This document shows, one piece after another, positions 16,225 to 25,578 of a stretch of DNA of 64,000 nt. Numbering within the stretch: position 1 is the stretch's first letter; each line of letters opens with the position of its first letter. The notes beneath the pieces were generated by a model. It searched no databases and was not told the DNA's origin. It saw only the letters and a list, made by a program, of their open reading frames with translations. Position numbers and translations under genes: made by a program. Source of the DNA: Bacteroidota bacterium (GTDB taxonomy: Bacteria; Bacteroidota; Bacteroidia; B-17B0; Aurantibacillaceae); NCBI GenBank assembly GCA_013697245.1, contig JACCXH010000001.1, forward strand, positions 62,001 through 126,000, in the 5' to 3' direction.

Positions 16225-18873
16225 CTAAAACTCAAAAGTGATTTGTCCGTCACCGTCCAAAAAATCTTTATTATTGGCTTTGCTTAATTTTTCCATAGCC
16301 CTGCGATGTAATTCTACAGGAGACAATCCTGTTTTTTCATCATCAGAACCTTTCTTTAAAAATTTACGCGCAGCTTTTATTTCTTCGGGTTCTTTTAAAT
16401 TAATTTCTTTTACTTTATAAGAACTTAATTTTTTTCCTTTTGCTTTAAAATTCACTGCAGGACTAAACTCCACCATGTTAATGGTTTCTTCAGGAATTTC
16501 TACACCTTTTTCTTTTGCAAATTTTACTTCTATAATAGGATTGATCTGTGTAGTGATCAATTCAATACGCGATTGTTCGTTCTCGGTAATAATTAAGGTC
16601 TTATTAGTTGTATTCTCCGGCGCAAAACGTTTGGTAAAATACGATTTACTTTGGCCGTCAAAATAAATACAAGTTAAAGTTTGATTTGGAAAATATTTTT
16701 CGATCAATACTGTATCCTCATCAAAATGATTTAAGATATCGTAAGTATATAACTTGTAAAAACCTTTACTGGTAACGGTTAATATTCTATCGTCGCCACT
16801 AAAATTGCCAAGGTAAGTTCCTTTTTCATTTTTATTTAAACGTAAAACACTTTCATCAAACCAATAATCTTCGCCACTTAATGTTGAAGCACCTTTTTCT
16901 TTTAATACTACTTTTTTAATGGCGTATTTGGTAACAATATTTCCAACAGAGGTTCTTGCTTTAACCGGAATCTCCGTAAAATCAATATCCAATTCTAATT
17001 TACGCACCCCGCTCAATGGTTTTAAAATTACCAGTACTTTTTCAGCTTCGCCGTTTGGATTAATAGTAAACCAATGTACGGTTGAATTAGCTGTGCCTTT
17101 TGTAAGATCGTATTCTTTCTCGCGGGTAACACCGGTAACATTAAAGCGTTTAATAAACGTAATACCTTTTGGTCCATCGGTATAAATCATATTATAAGTT
17201 GTGCGCTCATCATTCTTTTTAAAGATGGCCACATAAATAATATCTTTACCGATAAATGATTTGTCTGCTACTTTGCAAACCTTCATTTTACCGTCTTTGG
17301 TAAAAGCAATAATATCGTCAAGTGCAGAGCAATCGGTAACAAACTCATCTTTCTTTAAGCTAGTACCAATAAAACCTTCGGTACGGTTAACATACAATTT
17401 TTCATTGGCCATTATTACTTCTGTTGCAATAATAGTTTCCAGTTGTTTTGTTTCTGTTTTGCGTTCGCGACCGGTACCGTATTTCTTTTTTAAATTCTTA
17501 AAATATTCAACCGCGTAATCTGTAAGATGTGCTAAATGATTTTTTACTGTTGCTATTTTTTCTTCCAGATCCTTCATTTGCGCCTCGGCTTTAATACTGT
17601 CGAAGCGTGTAATACGGATCATTGGAATTTGTGTTAAACGGTGAAGATCATCATCGTTAATATCGCGAATTAATTTTTTCTTGAAGGGTTTAAACGCCGC
17701 GTATAAATATTCAAATAAGGTTTCTTTATTAGTATATTTTTTAAAGTCGATATACATTTCTTCTTTAATGAATATCTTTTCTAAAGAAGCAAAATGCCAT
17801 TTTTCTTCTAATTCAAGTTGCTCAATTTCTAATTCGCGTTTTAAAAGCGCCAGTGTTTGATGTGTAGAAATTTTTAGGATCTCGCTTACACCTAAAAACC
17901 TTGGCTTGTCGCTTTCAATGATACAGGCATTTGGAGAAATGCTCATTTCACAATTGGTGAAAGCATATAATGCATCAATCGTTTTATCGGTAGAAATGCC
18001 GGGTTGTAGATGAATTAAGATCTCAACATTTTCCGCAGTATTATCTTCAACCTTTTTTACTTTTATTTTTCCTTTATCATTCGCCGCTAAAATAGAATCT
18101 ATTAAAGAACCTGTTGTTGTACCAAAAGGAATTTCGGTAATAATAATTGTTTTTGGATTTAATTCTTTGACGCGTGCGCGGATCTTAATTTTGCCACCGC
18201 GTAATCCATCTTTATAATCACTAAAATCGGCAATACCGCCGGTCATGAAATCAGGGTAAATAGTTGCTTTTTTTCCTTTTAAGATCTGGATGGAAGCATC
18301 AATTAATTCATTAAAATTATGCGGTAATATTTTTGTAGCTAAACCAACGGCAATACCTTCAACGCCTTGCGCCAATACTAACGGGAACTTTACCGGTAAA
18401 GTAATTGGCTCTTTATTTCTGCCATCGTAACTTAAGCCCCAATTGGTAGTTTTTGGGTTAAAAATAACTTCCTGTCCAAATTTAGAGAGGCGGGCCTCGA
18501 TATAACGCGGGGCTGCGGCATAATCGCCGGTTAAAATATTACCCCAGTTTCCCTGACAATCAATTAAAAGATCTTTTTGCCCTATGGCTACCAAGGCATC
18601 GCCAATACTGGCGTCGCCATGGGGGTGGTATTTCATGGTGTTACCAATAAGATTAGCCACCTTGTTGTAACGCCCATCCTCCAACTCCCACATACTATGC
18701 AAAATTCGGCGTTGCACGGGTTTAAGCCCATCTTCCATTGCCGGCACTGCACGTTCAAGTATTACGTAGCTGGCATAATCAATAAACCAATTCTTAAACA
18801 TCCCACTCACATGGGTTATTTTATTAACCTCGTTGTGGTTCTCCTTATCCATTCCGTCAAAAATATCGCTCAT
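16225..18873 (-). CDS. parC: Topoisomerase IV subunit A
   Basis: 882 aa type IIA topoisomerase DNA-cleaving subunit. GLKPVQRRILHSM is in the winged helix, and HPHGDASIGDALV leads to the catalytic tyrosine in AAPRYIEARLSK (Tyr about 124). The C-terminal region has degenerate beta-pinwheel blades and no clear GyrA-box, which favours ParC over GyrA; the matching parE lies 3.6 kb upstream on the same strand. ParC with ParE decatenates daughter chromosomes. A TATATTTG -7 box about 20 bp before the ATG suggests its own promoter in addition to read-through. Confidence 0.93.
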   Translation of the reverse strand: MSDIFDGMDKENHNEVNKITHVSGMFKNWFIDYASYVILERAVPAMEDGLKPVQRRILHSMWELEDGRYNKVANLIGNTMKYHPHGDASIGDALVAIGQKDLLIDCQGNWGNILTGDYAAAPRYIEARLSKFGQEVIFNPKTTNWGLSYDGRNKEPITLPVKFPLVLAQGVEGIAVGLATKILPHNFNELIDASIQILKGKKATIYPDFMTGGIADFSDYKDGLRGGKIKIRARVKELNPKTIIITEIPFGTTTGSLIDSILAANDKGKIKVKKVEDNTAENVEILIHLQPGISTDKTIDALYAFTNCEMSISPNACIIESDKPRFLGVSEILKISTHQTLALLKRELEIEQLELEEKWHFASLEKIFIKEEMYIDFKKYTNKETLFEYLYAAFKPFKKKLIRDINDDDLHRLTQIPMIRITRFDSIKAEAQMKDLEEKIATVKNHLAHLTDYAVEYFKNLKKKYGTGRERKTETKQLETIIATEVIMANEKLYVNRTEGFIGTSLKKDEFVTDCSALDDIIAFTKDGKMKVCKVADKSFIGKDIIYVAIFKKNDERTTYNMIYTDGPKGITFIKRFNVTGVTREKEYDLTKGTANSTVHWFTINPNGEAEKVLVILKPLSGVRKLELDIDFTEIPVKARTSVGNIVTKYAIKKVVLKEKGASTLSGEDYWFDESVLRLNKNEKGTYLGNFSGDDRILTVTSKGFYKLYTYDILNHFDEDTVLIEKYFPNQTLTCIYFDGQSKSYFTKRFAPENTTNKTLIITENEQSRIELITTQINPIIEVKFAKEKGVEIPEETINMVEFSPAVNFKAKGKKLSSYKVKEINLKEPEEIKAARKFLKKGSDDEKTGLSPVELHRRAMEKLSKANNKDFLDGDGQITFEF

Positions 18874-18892
18874 CTAAAAAATAAAATAATTG

Positions 18893-18900
18893 CAAATATA
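18893..18900 (-). promoter_or_regulatory. -7 box TATATTTG upstream of parC
   Basis: Reads TATATTTG on the minus strand, 19 bp before the parC ATG, and fits TAnnTTTG. No well-placed -33 TTTG was found. Confidence 0.45.
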
Positions 18901-18976
18901 CATTACGAAATCACAAAAAAGTTGGAAATAGTGGCTTTGGGGGTAAAAATCTGCACTAAATATTCACAAATGGCTG

Positions 18977-20383
18977 CTAATAAACCAATATTTTCCTTTT
19001 TAAAAAGAAAAGTGCCTCCGAAAGTTTGGTGTTAAGCTTTGGATTAGAGTAAGCATTCATGCCGGCCTTTTCTAAATTATTAGCGTAACCGTACACATCA
19101 TTTACCTGGGTTTTAAAAATTACCTCTTGGGTAACATTATTTTTTAATTGTAACGAGATCACCAAAGCAGCTAATTTAATTTTGTAATTGCTTTCTAAAA
19201 TATCGCTGCTAATATCTTCTTGTGTTTCTGCAACCGACTCAATAATATAATCGGCATCGGCGGGCTTACTTACTATCTGCACTTCCTGGCCATTAAATTT
19301 TTGGCTAATGATGGCTTCTACCAAATTTAAATTGGTTGGTTTACCAAAGTTCTTTTCGCTGGCGCTTACAAAAATATAAATGTTGTTTACTTTTGCCTGT
19401 ACCTTTAAAGATGGCGTTTGAATGAATTGTTTTAATACAGTAATACCGGCACGGCCTAAAGAATCAGAACCCATCAGGCTTGATATATCGGGGCTTAAAG
19501 CAAAAGCAGCTGTTTGATTAATAGGCTCAACATAATTTACTTTTAACTGCAACTCGCCGTTATTATTGGTGGTTGTTTTTTCGCTGATCTTAATTTTTTC
19601 TTCATCACTTGTTACGATGAACGGAAAGTTTTGTAATGGCGTTTTTGTTTTTAACTCCAAACCATATACTATTGGCGCATACGTTAACTGGTATGGTTTT
19701 AAAACCGGAAGATTTTTTTGTTGTACTAAACTAATGGATTGTAATTGTTGCTGAATAATTGCCGTTAGGTCAAAAACAGTTTTAATGCCATTTGTTTGCG
19801 CAGCATCAAAACTAATTTCCTCGCTTAAGTAGGGAGTTAATACGCCAAATGCCTGAATGCGTTTTTTTAAACAGGATGAGAAATCTTTATTTTTTTCATC
19901 GTTAAAACTTAAATTAATTAAGTTGGTGGCTTTTGAAATGATCTGTTGTTTTTTTTGCGCCTTTTGATTGGCGTATTCTGCTTTATCTAATTGGTAATAA
20001 ACCCAATATTGCTTTTCGTTCTCATAAGAATCAACTAATTGATAACCTTCAATATTATCGGTATTTGTAAGGTTAATTAATGAGTTAAAGTTCTCGTTAA
20101 AATTATTATTGTTTTGTACCGTATATAGAACGGAGTTACTTGAAATATTTACTTTTATTTCTGAAGACAGATCGTAAAGCGCATTTTTTTTTGCGTCAAT
20201 TTGATAATTGCCGCCCTTGCCTTTATCAGACACGCCAATACCAACATATTTAAAACCATTGTTTGGCCTACTGCTAACCCATAGTGGCACTTTTACTTCA
20301 ACAGCGGCTACGGCAGCTTCTTTTTTGCTTTTGCAAGCAGTTAAAACGCCAAACACTAAAAATATGTAAATAATATACTTCAA
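18977..20383 (-). CDS. Lipoprotein with LPP20-like N-terminal domain
   Basis: 468 aa. Lipoprotein signal peptide MKYIIYIFLVFGVLTAC from a TTG start. Residues 30-160 resemble the LPP20 family: PLWVSS...YVGIGVSDKG followed by a DAKKNALYDLSSEIKVNI helix and a YWVYYQLDKAEY strand. The middle is beta-rich. The C-terminal 150 residues (ADYIIESVAETQE, about residue 390) recall CsgG/FlgO/FlgT-type envelope proteins; that part is inference. It follows the next lipoprotein gene by 3 bp and precedes parC by about 100 bp, so it belongs to a three-lipoprotein cassette inside the topoisomerase IV locus. Function unknown. Confidence 0.75.
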   Translation of the reverse strand: MKYIIYIFLVFGVLTACKSKKEAAVAAVEVKVPLWVSSRPNNGFKYVGIGVSDKGKGGNYQIDAKKNALYDLSSEIKVNISSNSVLYTVQNNNNFNENFNSLINLTNTDNIEGYQLVDSYENEKQYWVYYQLDKAEYANQKAQKKQQIISKATNLINLSFNDEKNKDFSSCLKKRIQAFGVLTPYLSEEISFDAAQTNGIKTVFDLTAIIQQQLQSISLVQQKNLPVLKPYQLTYAPIVYGLELKTKTPLQNFPFIVTSDEEKIKISEKTTTNNNGELQLKVNYVEPINQTAAFALSPDISSLMGSDSLGRAGITVLKQFIQTPSLKVQAKVNNIYIFVSASEKNFGKPTNLNLVEAIISQKFNGQEVQIVSKPADADYIIESVAETQEDISSDILESNYKIKLAALVISLQLKNNVTQEVIFKTQVNDVYGYANNLEKAGMNAYSNPKLNTKLSEALFFLKRKILVY

Positions 20384-20386
20384 TTT

Positions 20387-21748
20387 TTATTTTATGTTAT
20401 TGGTAACAGAGCTTGTAAAAAAATTAATTGCCTTGCCGTTAGTTTCACCTTTAAGGTCATCAAACGATTTTAATGTATTCTTTGCCTGAAACATACTGCG
20501 CCAGTTACGTGGATTGTACTGTGCCGATGGTGCGGTTTGTTGCGGGTTGTATGGAAAAAGATTGTTGATATTGCCATTAAAGCTTTTTGAAAATTCATTA
20601 TACTCCATAGCATCCTGGCTCATCATGTTTTGTGTTTGTGAAGAAACTATTTGGTTTGAGAACGCGTTTATTATTTTATATCTATAATCATAAGAATAAG
20701 TTCGCGACCCTTTTACAAGGTTGTAATTAACAGGTTGATATTCTGTAATTACCAATGTATCGTTTTTACGTATTTTAACTTCAAGATAAGATGTATACGA
20801 ACTTTTTGTTGGACCGGTATTTAATTCTTTTTTATTGGAAACATCGTAAGTGTAAAAATAATCAGCTCCGGTTGCTTTACGGATGGCTTGTATAAGATCA
20901 ACATTGGTGTTATTGCTTAAGAGATCGGCCGAACCATTTGTCTCTTCAAAGGGAGTATTATTAATGAGTTTGATATTAGAGAGTTTTTGAGTAGCTGTTT
21001 GCGTAAAATTATTAAACAAGTATTCTTCAATTTCTTTTTCAGAATTGTCTACTGAATTTTTTGGTTGGATCAAAATAAACTCTTTTGTTTGTTCTGCAGA
21101 TGATAGTTCATATAGCTCTTTAAAGTCTTTATAGTTTTCAGTCCTGGCTTTTATTTTAGATAAGCTAACTAATGCGCTGGCATAGTTCTTGTTCTCTAAA
21201 CTACTAACTGCGGTTTGGTATAGTGGTTCGCAATTTGAGATGGTCTCTAATTGTTGAGTTGTTTTATAATTAGGGTTGTATTTTTTAATATTGGTAATGT
21301 AAGTTAATGCCTCATTATATTTTTTTTGATTAACCATATTATAGGCCTGGTTATAATTTTTTGAGCAATAACTTTCAACCGATTTTTGATAATCGTCTTC
21401 GTAAGACTTTGGATAATCCAGCACAACATTTAATGCAGCACTTTTTGACGTAAAATCCTTTAGTTTCTCAAAACTCTCTAAGGATGATTCTGTTTGTTGT
21501 GTATTAAAATTTCTGAAAAAATCAGAGGACATATTTGAGACATGTTTTTGGCCAACACTTTGTAATTTAACGCGGGCATCAACACTGGTGGGTTTTCTTT
21601 GTAAAGATTCCAAGTAATATTCTGCCGCCTCATTAACAAGTCCTTTTTTTTCTAATGCTTCGGCAGCCTTGAAATATTTTTTAGAGCCGGTACAACCGCA
21701 AAGAAGCAGCGATCCAATTAAAATCAATATGGGATAAATTAGTTTCAA
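20387..21748 (-). CDS. TPR/CsgG-like outer-membrane lipoprotein
   Basis: About 453 aa. I prefer the TTG start at 21748, giving the compact signal MKLIYPILILIGSLLLCGC. The ORF-track ATG at 21772 lies inside the 3' arm of the upstream terminator hairpin and adds MLFFYPNF before the signal. After the lipobox Cys come TPR-like helices (AAEALEKKGLVNEAAEYYLES; YNQAYNMVNQKKYNEALTYI), about residues 20-220. A domain with ATGADYFYTYDVSNK and long beta strands follows, resembling the CsgG/TolB-N-type fold (inference). Probably secreted to the envelope with its two neighbours. Confidence 0.75.
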   Translation of the reverse strand: MKLIYPILILIGSLLLCGCTGSKKYFKAAEALEKKGLVNEAAEYYLESLQRKPTSVDARVKLQSVGQKHVSNMSSDFFRNFNTQQTESSLESFEKLKDFTSKSAALNVVLDYPKSYEDDYQKSVESYCSKNYNQAYNMVNQKKYNEALTYITNIKKYNPNYKTTQQLETISNCEPLYQTAVSSLENKNYASALVSLSKIKARTENYKDFKELYELSSAEQTKEFILIQPKNSVDNSEKEIEEYLFNNFTQTATQKLSNIKLINNTPFEETNGSADLLSNNTNVDLIQAIRKATGADYFYTYDVSNKKELNTGPTKSSYTSYLEVKIRKNDTLVITEYQPVNYNLVKGSRTYSYDYRYKIINAFSNQIVSSQTQNMMSQDAMEYNEFSKSFNGNINNLFPYNPQQTAPSAQYNPRNWRSMFQAKNTLKSFDDLKGETNGKAINFFTSSVTNNIK

Positions 21749-21760
21749 AAAGTTGGGGTA

Positions 21761-21793
21761 AAAAAAGAGCATCCTTTTAGAGATGCTCTTTTT
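21761..21793 (-). terminator. Terminator after the 191 aa lipoprotein gene
   Basis: On the minus strand AAAAAGAGCATC pairs with GATGCTCTTTTT around an 8-nt loop, with a T-run, shortly after the stop codon at 21802. Its 3' arm contains the ATG that the ORF track uses to start the next gene. Confidence 0.85.
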
Positions 21794-21801
21794 AGGTTTT
21801 T

Positions 21802-22377
21802 TTATTTTCCTTCGTCAGCTAATTTTTTCATTTCAGCATCAAAAATACTTTGGAATTTTTGTTTGTCGTAGTCTAATTTCAATTTAGCGTCGTTAGAGAT
21901 CTTAGCGTCTACTTTATCAAAAATAGTTTTCTTGTTAGCTTCGATCGCGATCCAATAGCTAAATGAACCATCAGTTTCTTTAAAGATCTTCTCGCCAATT
22001 TCTCTTACGTTAGAAATCTCTAAGTTTACAACCTCACGAGCTAATTCTTCAAATTTATTTTCGAATTCCTGAGTGTTACCAACCGTACGTTGATTGGTAT
22101 ATTGATCAGTTACTCTTTTTATAGTACTGTTAATGTTGGCAGCCATTTCAGATTTAGCATTTTGAAATGCAATTTTCTTAGCTGTTGCAAGATCAGGAGA
22201 TTTTCCAACTTGTTTTGCTCTAAAGTTATCTTCGTCTGAACGGAATTCTTTTGTGCTAAATGGAACTGAGATCTCTACAGCACCAGTTTCTTTTTGAATG
22301 GGTTTCTTTTTTGATTTACAACCTGCCAGAGTTAAAACTGCAATAGCCGGAATTAATAGTAAGTTAATTGTTTTCAT
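21802..22377 (-). CDS. LPP20-like lipoprotein
   Basis: 191 aa. Signal peptide MKTINLLLIPAIAVLTLAGC with lipobox LAGC. The body resembles a single LPP20 domain: an alternating-charge strand, then SPDLATAKKIAFQNAKSEMAANI, a long helix (TQEFENKFEELAREVVNLEIS) and a FKETDGSFSYWIAIEANK strand. LPP20-family lipoproteins such as FlgP form outer-membrane rings in flagellated bacteria; no flagellar genes are seen here, so that role does not carry over. It is the first of three lipoprotein genes after parE, and its own strong terminator implies that it is the most expressed. Confidence 0.8.
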   Translation of the reverse strand: MKTINLLLIPAIAVLTLAGCKSKKKPIQKETGAVEISVPFSTKEFRSDEDNFRAKQVGKSPDLATAKKIAFQNAKSEMAANINSTIKRVTDQYTNQRTVGNTQEFENKFEELAREVVNLEISNVREIGEKIFKETDGSFSYWIAIEANKKTIFDKVDAKISNDAKLKLDYDKQKFQSIFDAEMKKLADEGK

Positions 22378-22458
22378 TTTTTATGTTTTTTTTGTGTATA
22401 CTAAGGTGGGTTTCAAACCGCGTTCCAAATTTATCAAAATTTCCGAAATTAACGTTTG

Positions 22459-24315
22459 TTAACCTATTAATTCTTTTTCAGTGTCCTTTTCAATACGCAA
22501 ATTTTCAATAATAAAGTCCTGCCGGCCTTGCGTATTTTTACCCATATAATAGTTCAGAAGCTCTGTTATACTTGACTTTTGGTCAATTAACACCGGCTCT
22601 AAACGAATGTCTTTTCCTATAAAATGCTTGAATTCGTCCGGTGAGATCTCACCTAAGCCCTTAAATCGGGTAATTTCGGGTTTTGGGCCCAATTTTGCTA
22701 CTGCGGCCTTTCTTTCTTCATCGCTATAACAATAGGCAGTCTCTTTTTTGTTCCTTACCCTAAATAAAGGTGTTTGCAAAATCTTCACATGATTGTTCTT
22801 TACAAGATCAGGAAAGAACTGTAAAAAAAAGGTTAGTAATAATAAACGAATATGCATTCCATCCACATCGGCATCGGTAGCAATAATTACATTATTATAA
22901 CGCAGCTCTTCTAAATTATCTTCAATATTTAAAGCAGCTTGTAATAAATTAAACTCTTCGTTCTCGTAAACCACTTTTTTTCCTAAGCCAAAACAATTCA
23001 AAGGTTTTCCTTTTAAACTAAATACAGCTTGTGTGTTTACATCACGTGTTTTTGTAATAGAACCACTGGCAGAATCTCCCTCACAAATAAAGATAGAAGT
23101 ATCTAAACGTCGTACGTCTTTAGTATCATCCAAGTGTACGCGACAGTCGCGCAATTTTTTATTATGTAAAGAAGATTTTTTAGCGCGCTCTCTGGCTAAT
23201 TTTTGTATTCCTGAAAGCTCTTTACGCTCACGTTCGTTAGCAACAATTTTAGCTTCAATTAATTTTGCAGTTTCCGGATTTTTGTGAAGATAATTATCCA
23301 GATGTTGTTTCATAAAATCTGTAATAAAACTCCTAACACTTTGTCCGCCCGGGGCTATTTCTGATGAACCTAATTTTGTTTTTGTTTGCGATTCAAAAAT
23401 TGGCTCCTGCACTTTTACAGAGATGGCCGCAACAATTGATTTTCTTATATCAGCCGGATCAAATTCTTTTTTGTAGAATTCTCTAATGGTCTTTACTAAA
23501 GCCTCTCTGAATGCGGCTTGATGTGTACCGCCCTGAGTGGTGTATTGTCCGTTAACGTAACTGTAATATTCTTCACTGTAATGCTCGTTGCTATGAGTCA
23601 TTGCTAACTCAATATCTTCAGCCCTTAAGTGAATAATAGGATAAATAATTTCGCCGGTAATATTTTTTTCTAAAAGATCCTTTAAGCCATTATCGGATTT
23701 ATATTCTGCGCCGTTTAAATATAATTTTAACCCGGTATTCAAGAACGCATAATTCCACACCATCTTATCAATGTACTCATGTACAAAGTGGTATTTTTTA
23801 AAGATGGTATCATCCGGACGAAACTCAACAAGCGTTCCGTTTTTTTCGCTGGAAGCTGTAAGCTTATGTTCTTTTATTAATTCACCTTTACTAAACTCGG
23901 CTGTTTTTGATTGTCCGTCGCGGTAAGCAGTTACTTTAAAATTAATAGATAATGCATTTACAGCCTTTGTACCAACACCATTTAAACCAATAGATTTTTT
24001 AAAGGCTTCGCTATCGTATTTACCACCGGTATTCATTTTTGAAACAACTTCAACCACTTTTCCCAGAGGAATACCACGGCCAAAATCGCGAATAGAAACA
24101 ACACCTTCTTTTACGTTAATGTCAATTCTGCTTCCTTCACCCATCATAAATTCGTCAATACAATTATCCATTACCTCTTTTAAGAGCACGTAAATACCAT
24201 CGTCAAAAGCGCTACCATCTCCCAATTTGCCAATATACATGCCGGGGCGCGTACGAATGTGTTCTTTCCAGTCTAACGACTTAATATTATCCTCTGTATA
24301 ATTTGATTTTGCCAT
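22459..24315 (-). CDS. parE: Topoisomerase IV subunit B
   Basis: 618 aa GHKL ATPase/Toprim subunit. ATP-binding blocks are VMDNCIDEF (Asn about 51), [11 protein letters not shown] and [15 protein letters not shown]. The transducer region follows, then Toprim motifs [11 protein letters not shown] (about residue 410) and [17 protein letters not shown] (about residue 480). The length fits ParE, not the larger GyrB, and the start TRPGMYIG is typical. It supplies ATP hydrolysis for ParC. It comes after ychF, AIM24 and an S23 gene on the same strand and is separated from parC by three lipoprotein genes. Confidence 0.94.
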   Translation of the reverse strand: MAKSNYTEDNIKSLDWKEHIRTRPGMYIGKLGDGSAFDDGIYVLLKEVMDNCIDEFMMGEGSRIDINVKEGVVSIRDFGRGIPLGKVVEVVSKMNTGGKYDSEAFKKSIGLNGVGTKAVNALSINFKVTAYRDGQSKTAEFSKGELIKEHKLTASSEKNGTLVEFRPDDTIFKKYHFVHEYIDKMVWNYAFLNTGLKLYLNGAEYKSDNGLKDLLEKNITGEIIYPIIHLRAEDIELAMTHSNEHYSEEYYSYVNGQYTTQGGTHQAAFREALVKTIREFYKKEFDPADIRKSIVAAISVKVQEPIFESQTKTKLGSSEIAPGGQSVRSFITDFMKQHLDNYLHKNPETAKLIEAKIVANERERKELSGIQKLARERAKKSSLHNKKLRDCRVHLDDTKDVRRLDTSIFICEGDSASGSITKTRDVNTQAVFSLKGKPLNCFGLGKKVVYENEEFNLLQAALNIEDNLEELRYNNVIIATDADVDGMHIRLLLLTFFLQFFPDLVKNNHVKILQTPLFRVRNKKETAYCYSDEERKAAVAKLGPKPEITRFKGLGEISPDEFKHFIGKDIRLEPVLIDQKSSITELLNYYMGKNTQGRQDFIIENLRIEKDTEKELIG

Positions 24316-24318
24316 TCC

Positions 24319-24785
24319 AATGTTTCTAGTTTAAGGTTTTTTGTTCCTTGTTATTGTATATTTTAATCTTTTTTAAATTTATTTCCTTTAAATTCTGTAT
24401 TTCTTAAATAGGCTATGAATTTAGCAATTTTACCAGCTAAAAGTAAACAATCGTTTTGTAAGTTTTCAAATGCTTCTTTATCAAGCATATTTCTATCAAA
24501 CACTCGGTATAATTGTGAACTAACTTCGCCTAATGACCCTTTTGAAATTGCTAAAAATTGAATGAATTCTCTATTTTCGTCTCTTTCAAACCCCTCAGAA
24601 ATATTATCCATTACTGAACCCGCTGAAGAGTCAAGTTGATTTTTTAATTCGTAATTTCTTGTTTCATTTAATATTTGAAGTAGTGGATATATTTTAGCAT
24701 TTAATTGTCTTGCTAATTGCCAGACTTCAAGATCTTCAAATTTTGTAATTGTTGCCATAACAAGAAACTAAAAACAAGAAACATT
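24319..24785. repeat. Inverted repeat enclosing S23 gene 1
   Basis: Reading outward from the gene, the right flank (24759-24785) is AACAAGAAACTAAAAAC then AAGAAACATT. The left flank (24319-24352, complement) is AACAAGGAACAAAAAAC, 7 extra bases, then AGAAACATT. These are imperfect inverted repeats just outside the S23 reading frame, as at the other two S23 loci. Confidence 0.6.
24363..24758 (-). CDS. S23 family four-helix-bundle protein, copy 1
   Basis: 131 aa, S23/IVS-encoded four-helix-bundle family. Signature FEDLEVWQLARQL at the start, then LKNQLDSSAGSVMDNISEGFERDENREFIQFLAISKGSLGEV in the middle. The family was first found as ORFs inside 23S rRNA intervening sequences of Leptospira and is related to the Avd protein of diversity-generating retroelements; its function is still unclear. 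Here it lies between the AIM24 gene and parE, both on its strand, and is flanked by its own inverted repeat. No rRNA or reverse transcriptase is nearby. The sequence differs widely from copies 2 and 3. Confidence 0.9.
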   Translation of the reverse strand: MATITKFEDLEVWQLARQLNAKIYPLLQILNETRNYELKNQLDSSAGSVMDNISEGFERDENREFIQFLAISKGSLGEVSSQLYRVFDRNMLDKEAFENLQNDCLLLAGKIAKFIAYLRNTEFKGNKFKKD

Positions 24786-25568
24786 CTAATCCCCGTCAAT
24801 TAGATTTCCGAGACCTCCAAGGATAGAGCCCTCTTCTTTTCTTGAGCCGCGGCCGTATGATAAAATTCTTCCCGCTAATCTGCTAATTGGTAATGATTGG
24901 ACCCAAACTTTTCCGGGACCGGTTAAGGTAGCGTAAAACAAACCTTCGCCACCAAAAATAGCATTTTTTACACCTTTCACAAATTGAATGTCGTAGTTTA
25001 CAGTGCCCGTAAAAGCTACAACGCAGCCGGTATCTATTTTTAATCTTTCCCCTGCCTGCAAAGTTTTTTCAACCACATAGCCACCCGAATGTACAAAGGC
25101 CATCCCGTCACCTTCCAACTTTTGCATAATAAATCCTTCGCCACCAAATAAACCTGTACCTAATTTTTTTTGAAACTCAATACCAATTGAAACGCCTTTT
25201 GCTGCGCATAAAAAACTGTCTTTTTGGCAAATGATCTTCTCTCCAAGTTCTTTTAAGTTCATAGGAATAATTTTACCTGTATATGGCCCGGCAAAAGTTA
25301 CCTGTTTTTTTTGCGAAGATGAGTTGGAGTAAACCGTCATAAATAAACTTTCGCCGGTAAGCAAACGTTTACCTGCAGTAAATAATTTATCCATGAAACT
25401 ACTTTGTTGTTTACTTCCATCGCCAAACATTGTTTCCATGTCAATGCCATCCGTCATCATCATAAAACTGCCGGGTTCTGCTATTACTGCTTCCTGTGGA
25501 TCGAGCTCAATTTCTACACATTGTAACTCTTCACCAAATATCTTATAATCTATTTCGTGATTTTTCAT
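24786..25568 (-). CDS. AIM24/TIGR00266 family protein
   Basis: 260 aa, cytoplasmic; no signal or TM segment. The family is a Gly-rich trimeric beta-prism related to mitochondrial Aim24. Blocks seen are EIELDPQEAVIAEPGSFMMM near the N-terminus, FAGPYTGKIIPMNL in the middle, GLFGGEGFIMQKLEGDG, AFTGTVNYDIQFV and IFGGEGLFYATLTGPGKVWVQSLP. The biochemical role is not established. It sits 10 bp downstream of ychF and is probably cotranscribed with it; an S23 gene follows 27 bp later. Confidence 0.88.
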   Translation of the reverse strand: MKNHEIDYKIFGEELQCVEIELDPQEAVIAEPGSFMMMTDGIDMETMFGDGSKQQSSFMDKLFTAGKRLLTGESLFMTVYSNSSSQKKQVTFAGPYTGKIIPMNLKELGEKIICQKDSFLCAAKGVSIGIEFQKKLGTGLFGGEGFIMQKLEGDGMAFVHSGGYVVEKTLQAGERLKIDTGCVVAFTGTVNYDIQFVKGVKNAIFGGEGLFYATLTGPGKVWVQSLPISRLAGRILSYGRGSRKEEGSILGGLGNLIDGD

Positions 25569-25578
25569 CTTCTATTTT

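Noticed and set aside
18577-19035. 152 aa plus-strand ORF
   Set aside because: Mostly antisense to the conserved parC N-terminus; no family features.
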